Part shown: positions 59,303-64,000 of the stretch, piece by piece | How positions within the stretch are numbered: the stretch's first letter is position 1 | How the letters are laid out: the number at the start of each line of letters is the position of its first letter | Assembly (NCBI RefSeq): GCF_017255015.1 | Contig: NZ_JAFKCS010000001.1 | Location: 182,772-246,771 of the forward strand | DNA length: 64,000 nt | Reading direction: 5' to 3' | DNA from: Bowmanella yangjiangensis | GTDB taxonomy: Bacteria; Pseudomonadota; Gammaproteobacteria; Enterobacterales; Alteromonadaceae | Program-made: the position numbers and the translations under genes | Notes under the pieces: generated by a model | Seen by the model: the letters and a program-made list of their open reading frames with translations, nothing else | The model's database searches: none | What the model was told of the DNA's origin: nothing

Positions 59303-60100
59303 ATGACAGATTATTTTATCTTTCCACAGATTGATCCTGTGATTTTCAGCGTTGGGCCGGTCAGCCTGCGTTGGTACGGACTGATGTATCTGGTGGGATT
59401 TGTCGCTGCGTGGTTTCTGGCCGGAAAGCGTTTGCACCAAACCAATTGGACTCGTGAACAACTCAGCGACCTGATGTTCTATGGCTTTCTGGGGGTAATT
59501 CTAGGAGGTCGCATCGGCTATGTGTTCTTTTATCAGTTTGAACACTTCCTCGAAGAGCCCTTATATCTGTTTAAAATCTGGACAGGGGGAATGTCTTTTC
59601 ATGGTGGCCTACTGGGCGTTGTGGCTGCGTTCTGGTGGTTTGCCAAAAAGACCGGTTCAAGCTTGCTGCAGGTTGGGGATTTTATTGCACCCTTAGTGCC
59701 CATTGGGCTTGGCGCTGGGCGTATTGGCAACTTTATCAATGCCGAACTGTGGGGGCGCACTACGGATGTGCCTTGGGCTGTACTGTTTCCTGGTGCCGGC
59801 CCTTTGCCGCGTCACCCCTCGCAGCTCTATGAATTTTTCCTCGAGGGCCTGGTGCTGTTTGCCGTACTGTGGTGGTACAGCAGTAAACCTCGGCCCGTAG
59901 GCGCAATATCCGGCATTTTTTTGGCCGGTTATGGTGCATTCCGATTCGTGGTGGAATTTTTCCGCGAGCCGGATGCACATATCGGCTTATACAGCGGTGC
60001 TGTTTCCCAGGGGCAATTGCTCTGTATTCCTATGATTCTGATTGGTCTGGCCTTGATTGTACGGGCGGGAAGAAAGCCAGCTGAAGGGAGCAAAGCATGA
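59303..60100 (+). CDS. lgt: Prolipoprotein diacylglyceryl transferase Lgt
   Basis: 265 residues with seven membrane helices. Landmarks: [53 protein letters not shown] and [13 protein letters not shown], the family signature. It attaches diacylglycerol to the Cys of the lipoproteins encoded elsewhere, such as those near 6.2, 46 and 50 kb here. Its stop overlaps the thyA start by 4 nt. Confidence 0.95.
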   Translation: MTDYFIFPQIDPVIFSVGPVSLRWYGLMYLVGFVAAWFLAGKRLHQTNWTREQLSDLMFYGFLGVILGGRIGYVFFYQFEHFLEEPLYLFKIWTGGMSFHGGLLGVVAAFWWFAKKTGSSLLQVGDFIAPLVPIGLGAGRIGNFINAELWGRTTDVPWAVLFPGAGPLPRHPSQLYEFFLEGLVLFAVLWWYSSKPRPVGAISGIFLAGYGAFRFVVEFFREPDAHIGLYSGAVSQGQLLCIPMILIGLALIVRAGRKPAEGSKA

Positions 60101-60930
60101 AGCAATATCTCGAACTGATGCGACATGTACTGGATAACGGGTTTAAAAAAGAAGACCGCACCGGTACCGGCACCCTCAGCGTGTTTGGTTATCAGATGCG
60201 CTTTAATCTGGCTGATGGCTTTCCGCTGGTTACCACTAAAAAATGCCATTTACGCTCCATCATCCATGAACTGTTGTGGTTTCTTAAAGGTGAGACAAAT
60301 ATCGCTTATCTGAAAGAGAATAACGTCAGCATTTGGGATGAGTGGGCTACCGAAGAGGGCGATTTGGGCCCGGTTTATGGTAAACAATGGCGTAGTTGGC
60401 AGGGGGCCGACGGTCAGGTTATAGACCAGATCGCTGAAGTGGTCGAACAAATCAAGCATAACCCGGATTCCAGACGCCTGATAGTCAGTGCCTGGAACCC
60501 GGCCGTGTTGCCAGACACACAGTATTCACCCAAAGAAAATGCGGCCATGGGGCGTCAGGCGCTCCCCCCCTGCCATACTCTGTTTCAGTTTTATGTGCTG
60601 GATGGCAAACTCTCCTGCCAGCTTTATCAGCGCAGTGGTGATATTTTCTTGGGGGTGCCTTTTAATATCGCCAGTTATGCGCTACTGACATTGATGGTGG
60701 CACAGGTTTGCGGCCTGGAGCCGGGCGATTTTGTGCATACCTTTGGCGATGCCCATTTATATCTCAATCATCTCGAGCAAACCCAGATACAACTCGCACG
60801 GGAGCCCCATCCCTTACCGCAGATGAAGATTAATCCGCAGGTGAAAGACATCTTTTCCTTTAGTGTTGAGGATTTTGAACTGGTCAATTATCAAGCACAT
60901 CCTCATATCAAAGCGCCGGTGGCCATCTAA
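60097..60930 (+). CDS. thyA: Thymidylate synthase ThyA
   Basis: 277 residues. Catalytic Cys in [13 protein letters not shown] near residue 160; folate and dUMP contact stretches include [12 protein letters not shown] and [18 protein letters not shown]. It makes dTMP from dUMP with methylenetetrahydrofolate. Compared with the 264-aa E. coli enzyme it has an extra segment between about 145 and 157 ([17 protein letters not shown]) before the active site. lgt-thyA overlap is conserved across gammaproteobacteria. Confidence 0.95.
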   Translation: MKQYLELMRHVLDNGFKKEDRTGTGTLSVFGYQMRFNLADGFPLVTTKKCHLRSIIHELLWFLKGETNIAYLKENNVSIWDEWATEEGDLGPVYGKQWRSWQGADGQVIDQIAEVVEQIKHNPDSRRLIVSAWNPAVLPDTQYSPKENAAMGRQALPPCHTLFQFYVLDGKLSCQLYQRSGDIFLGVPFNIASYALLTLMVAQVCGLEPGDFVHTFGDAHLYLNHLEQTQIQLAREPHPLPQMKINPQVKDIFSFSVEDFELVNYQAHPHIKAPVAI

Positions 60931-60933
60931 GTT

Positions 60934-61944
60934 ATGGCAGCGCGGGTCCTCATTTGTGATGACTCTAAGTTTGCCCGGCGCCAACTAGCCCGGGCTATTC
61001 CCAAGCAATGGGACGTGGAAATCCAGTTTGCCGAGAATGGTCAGCAAGCGCTGGATATGATCCGCAGCAGTCACTTTGATGTTACTTTCTTAGATCTGAA
61101 TATGCCGGTGCTGGACGGTTACCAGGCCATGCAAGCCATCCGAGCGGAAGATTTGCAGACGCTGGTGGTCGTGGTTTCAGGGGATGTGCAGACGCAGGCC
61201 AGGCAGCGAATGATGAAGCTGGGGGCGCTGGATTTTATTGCCAAACCGGTGGACAGCCGCAGACTAGCCGGGCTTTTGCAACAATACGGCCTGTACGTTG
61301 GCGACGAACAAGGCCGCGATCTCACCGAGTACGAAGAAGATAACCTGCCATTTCGACTGGACGCCTACCGGGAACTCATCAACGTTGCTATGGGCCAGGC
61401 CGGTGACAAGTTGGCGCAGGTGCTGGGCGAATTTATTCATCTGCCGATTCCTAATGTTAACCAAATTGCCAGCAGCGAACTGAGCATGGCTATTGCTGAA
61501 ATTCAGCATAACAGCTATGTGTCCGCGGTATCCCAAGGCTTTGTCAGCGCTGGAATCAAAGGCGAAGCTCTGGTTATTTTTAATGATACGGATTTTGCCA
61601 GCCTGGTTGAGTTGCTTAAGTACAAGAGTCGCACGCTCTCTGAACAACTGGAAATCGAAGCCTTGATGGATCTGTCGAATATTCTTATCGGTGCCTGCCT
61701 TAATGGCTTGTCCAGTCAGCTCGGCATCAGATTCAGTTTAAACCATCCTATTATTCTTGGGCGCCATTGCGATCTGGAACAATTACTCAAGAGTAATGTA
61801 TCCCGCTGGAATCAGGTGGTAGCCATCGAGATTGGTTATTCCATCCATAGTCATAATGTCAATTTTGATTTGCTGTTGTTATTTCCCCAGGATGCCATGG
61901 ACAGCATGTTTGATAAGTTGATGCTGCTAAGCGGGGAGGCGTGA
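60934..61944 (+). CDS. Response regulator with C-terminal CheX/CheC-like domain
   Basis: 336 residues. The receiver has ICDDS, phospho-Asp54 in FLDLNMPVLDG, and IAKPVDSRR with the switch Lys. The C-terminal half (about 150-336) looks like a CheC/CheX-type phosphatase fold (IASSELSMAIAEIQHNSYVSAVSQGF; LMDLSNILIGACLNGLSSQLGI). It could dephosphorylate or sense a chemotaxis-like partner. It starts 3 nt after thyA and overlaps the PAS-GGDEF gene by 4 nt, so the two are a unit. Confidence 0.85.
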   Translation: MAARVLICDDSKFARRQLARAIPKQWDVEIQFAENGQQALDMIRSSHFDVTFLDLNMPVLDGYQAMQAIRAEDLQTLVVVVSGDVQTQARQRMMKLGALDFIAKPVDSRRLAGLLQQYGLYVGDEQGRDLTEYEEDNLPFRLDAYRELINVAMGQAGDKLAQVLGEFIHLPIPNVNQIASSELSMAIAEIQHNSYVSAVSQGFVSAGIKGEALVIFNDTDFASLVELLKYKSRTLSEQLEIEALMDLSNILIGACLNGLSSQLGIRFSLNHPIILGRHCDLEQLLKSNVSRWNQVVAIEIGYSIHSHNVNFDLLLLFPQDAMDSMFDKLMLLSGEA

Positions 61945-62906
61945 TGGATCTTTCCAGCCATCAGGAAATGGACGATCTACATTGGAAACTGGACTTGCTC
62001 GACTCCATCGAGGTGGGCATTGTGGTAATAGATCGCCAGTTCAGAGTTAAGGTCTGGAATGAGTTTATGCACAATCATAGCGGTATTCAGCCAGACAGTA
62101 TTCGCCACCAGTGCTTATTTGATTACTTCGATGAAATTGACCAGGACTGGTTCAGACAAAAAACCGAGCCGGTATTTACCCTTAAGAGCCCGGCTTTTGT
62201 CATCTGGGAGCAGCGCCCTTACTTATTCCGTTTCACCAGTTACCGGCCGGTGACCAGCGCCAGCGATGTGATGTACCAAAATATTACCCTGTTTCCTCTG
62301 GCGTCCCGCAGTGATGAAGCAGAACATCTATGTGTCGTGGTATACGACGTTACCGACGAAGTAATAAGTAAGCAGCGCTTGGCATCGGCTAATCAGCAGC
62401 TTCGCCAGATGAGTCGGGTGGACGGCCTGACCGGACTTTATAATCGCAGATATTGGGAAGAAAGCTGCGAGCAGGAATTTAAGCGCTGCATGCGTAATCA
62501 AGGCACATCCTCGGTGGTGCTGCTGGATATTGATTACTTCAAGAATATCAATGATACCTATGGGCACCCGGCCGGTGATCAGGTCATCCGGACCCTGGCT
62601 AAAGCGATTCGGCAAATTGTGCGGGAAACCGATCTGGCCGGTCGTTATGGCGGTGAAGAGTTCGCCCTAGTATTGCCCGATACTAGCGCTGAGGCAGCGC
62701 TACAAGTGGCAGAGAGAATTCGGGAATTTGTGCAAAAACAAGCGGTTGTTTACGAAGAACACAGCATCCCTTTCACCATAAGTTTGGGCATTTGCCAGTT
62801 TAATCCGTCATTTAAAGGCTATATGGCCTGGATTGAGCAAGCGGACAAGGCTCTGTATACCGCCAAAGACAGTGGCCGTAACAACAGTCAGATTCAAGGA
62901 CGCTAG
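61941..62906 (+). CDS. PAS-GGDEF diguanylate cyclase
   Basis: 321 residues. N-terminal PAS domain (LLDSIEVGIVVIDRQFRVKVWNEFMHNHSG), short linker with a coiled coil, and a GGDEF domain with active-site RYGGEEF near residue 237. There is a good fit to active cyclases, including DIDYFKNINDTYGHPAGDQ. It likely makes cyclic di-GMP and may be controlled by the REC-CheX protein whose gene it overlaps. Confidence 0.9.
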   Translation: MMDLSSHQEMDDLHWKLDLLDSIEVGIVVIDRQFRVKVWNEFMHNHSGIQPDSIRHQCLFDYFDEIDQDWFRQKTEPVFTLKSPAFVIWEQRPYLFRFTSYRPVTSASDVMYQNITLFPLASRSDEAEHLCVVVYDVTDEVISKQRLASANQQLRQMSRVDGLTGLYNRRYWEESCEQEFKRCMRNQGTSSVVLLDIDYFKNINDTYGHPAGDQVIRTLAKAIRQIVRETDLAGRYGGEEFALVLPDTSAEAALQVAERIREFVQKQAVVYEEHSIPFTISLGICQFNPSFKGYMAWIEQADKALYTAKDSGRNNSQIQGR

Positions 62907-62917
62907 GGCATATCCCC

Positions 62918-63355
62918 TTAGTCATCCAACAACCCATCTCGTAAGCGCATTAGGGTGGTCATAAAGTGGTTGACCTGCTCGGCACCCAAGGTATTTCGCA
63001 TTTGTTCCCGCATTAAGGCAGATACCCGCTCAATTTCTTCCAGATGGGGAGCCGCTGCCGCCGTCAGAAAAATCTGATACGCCCGTCTATCGTTAGGATC
63101 CTGCACTCTCTCGATTAACTGCTGATCAGAAAGTTGATCAAGTAACCTGGCCATGGTCATAGGTTGGATTTCAAGAGCATCTGCCAACTCAACTTGCTTC
63201 ACTCCTTCAAAGCGCGAGACATAGAACAACGCCCTAGCCTGAGCCAGAGTGAGTGGACCGCAGCGCAACCGTTGTTGGAAGAACTGTCGAATTAACCTAT
63301 TGGTGTCTGCGATAAGAAACGCCAAATTGTCGTGTTGCTCAGACATAGTGATCAC
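62918..63355 (-). CDS. MarR-family transcriptional regulator
   Basis: 145 residues. The winged helix is clear (ALFYVSRFEGVKQVELADALEIQPMTMARLLDQL, and the wing LIERVQDPNDRRAYQIFLT with the conserved DxRxx). MarR proteins respond to aromatic or oxidative ligands. It is divergent from the dioxygenase gene 102 nt away, so it probably represses that gene and itself. Confidence 0.9.
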   Translation of the reverse strand: MITMSEQHDNLAFLIADTNRLIRQFFQQRLRCGPLTLAQARALFYVSRFEGVKQVELADALEIQPMTMARLLDQLSDQQLIERVQDPNDRRAYQIFLTAAAAPHLEEIERVSALMREQMRNTLGAEQVNHFMTTLMRLRDGLLDD

Positions 63356-63457
63356 CTATTTAATAAGCTAAGGTTATTATATGCTAAGCGTTCTAATAGT
63401 CCAAGATTGGAAAATACGTAAAATAGCCCACAATGAAAGGACCAAGAGGAGAATCTT

Positions 63458-64000
63458 ATGTCCATCAGGCAACCCATACTCTTTGTTTCACATGGTGGCG
63501 GTCCATTACCCTTAATGGGGGACGCCAGCCATCAGGAAATGCTAGAGGCTTTTGCTGAGTTGAGAAGCGGCCTAACAGTGCCCATGGCTGTCTTGCTGAT
63601 CAGTGCCCATTGGGAGGAGACGGAATTTACCCTGACCGGTTCAGCATCGCCTGGGATGATTTACGATTACTATGGATTTCCACCTGAAACTTACCACTAT
63701 CAATATCCTGCGCCGGGTGCGCCGGAATTGGCGATACAGGTGAAGGCTTTATTGCAGGCTGCACAAATAAATGCACACCTGGATTTTCATCGTGGTTTTG
63801 ACCACGGCATGTTTGTGCCCATGATGCTGTTGTTCCCTGAAGCGGACATTCCCGTGGTGCAACTTTCGCTGAAAAAGGGCCTGGATGCGCATGCTCATTT
63901 AGCGTTGGGCGAGGCATTATCAGCACTCAGAGAGCAGGGCATCATGTTGATAGGTTCTGGTTACTCTTTTCATAATTTGTCTGCCATGATGGGGCTGAAA
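63458..64000 (+). CDS. DODA-type extradiol aromatic ring-opening dioxygenase (partial, C-terminus cut)
   Basis: The ATG at 63458 has an AAGAGGAGA site; the frame runs open to 64000, giving 181 residues. Landmarks are QPILFVSHGGGPLPLMGDASHQE (the metal-binding His), ISAHWEETEFTL, GMIYDYYGFPPETYHYQYPAPG, FDHGMFVPMMLLFPEADIPVVQLSLK and GSGYSFHNLSAM. This is the class-III LigB/DOPA dioxygenase family, like E. coli YgiD, which opens DOPA at the 4,5 position. The rest of the catalytic fold lies outside the window. Confidence 0.88.
   Translation, partial: MSIRQPILFVSHGGGPLPLMGDASHQEMLEAFAELRSGLTVPMAVLLISAHWEETEFTLTGSASPGMIYDYYGFPPETYHYQYPAPGAPELAIQVKALLQAAQINAHLDFHRGFDHGMFVPMMLLFPEADIPVVQLSLKKGLDAHAHLALGEALSALREQGIMLIGSGYSFHNLSAMMGLK

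Noticed and set aside
1-64000. CRISPR arrays, insertion sequences, tRNA and rRNA genes
   Set aside because: I found no regularly spaced direct repeats, transposase-like frames, or cloverleaf or rRNA signatures on reading both strands, though short tRNAs are hard to exclude by eye.

Overview
The window looks like a chromosomal segment of a marine-type gammaproteobacterium, most likely in or near the Alteromonadales. The basis is the presence of mutH, the order mutH / rppH / ptsP / lgt / thyA shared with other gammaproteobacteria, many GGDEF/EAL proteins, a PEP-CTERM protein and a long bifunctional PutA. The genus is inference. I see no rRNA, tRNA, CRISPR array, transposase or phage genes. Both ends cut a gene: nhaA on the left and a DODA-type dioxygenase on the right.

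1-9 kb is a stress-response block. A minus-strand run holds a 42-aa protein missed by length filters, an hflK/hflC-like pair, a 60-aa protein and nhaA. Next come a PRC-barrel protein, two Crp/Fnr-family regulators, a 61-aa protein, two small lipoproteins with a PAS-GGDEF protein, and a DUF1840 protein. Five transcription units here carry the same directional 20-bp element. It has CRP-site geometry (TGTGC-N6-GCACA followed by GACC or GAAA) and lies 65-82 nt upstream of the start codon in four of the five cases. This is probably the operator of one or both local Crp/Fnr proteins. 9-16.4 kb is ion homeostasis: KtrB, KtrA, TrkH, KdpE and a short KdpD in one operon without any kdpFABC, then CorA and a YrbG-type Ca/Na antiporter. 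16.5-22.2 kb holds a LysE exporter, a YafJ-type amidotransferase, PutA and a YgiM-like SH3 protein.

22.3-31.3 kb is mixed housekeeping and regulation: a YgiF-like CYTH-CHAD protein, a membrane-anchored AraC regulator, a GGDEF-EAL protein, GST with a divergent YafY-type regulator, DUF1456, a Cys-rich secreted protein, a VOC protein, a helix-hairpin-helix protein and PpnP. 31.4-42.1 kb is a ten-gene minus-strand catabolic operon: Gfo/Idh/MocA oxidoreductase, three xylose-isomerase-like TIM barrels, an MFS sugar or nucleoside symporter, two GMC dehydrogenases each paired with a Tat-exported subunit 3, and a secreted DUF1080 hydrolase. A divergent PAS-AraC regulator sits upstream. The content fits periplasmic oxidation of a glycoside to a 3-keto sugar, cleavage, uptake and intracellular reduction or isomerisation; the substrate is unknown.

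43-54 kb holds a GNAT enzyme, a large PKD-repeat lipoprotein, a TetR-controlled HlyD/ABC export operon, a lipocalin, a hybrid histidine kinase with a LuxR-type response regulator, a possible small RNA or leader terminator, and a PEP-CTERM protein. 54-63 kb is mutH, a YhhN-family gene, rppH, ptsP, tauE/safE, lgt, thyA, a REC-CheX protein and a PAS-GGDEF cyclase. The end holds a MarR gene divergent from the cut dioxygenase gene.
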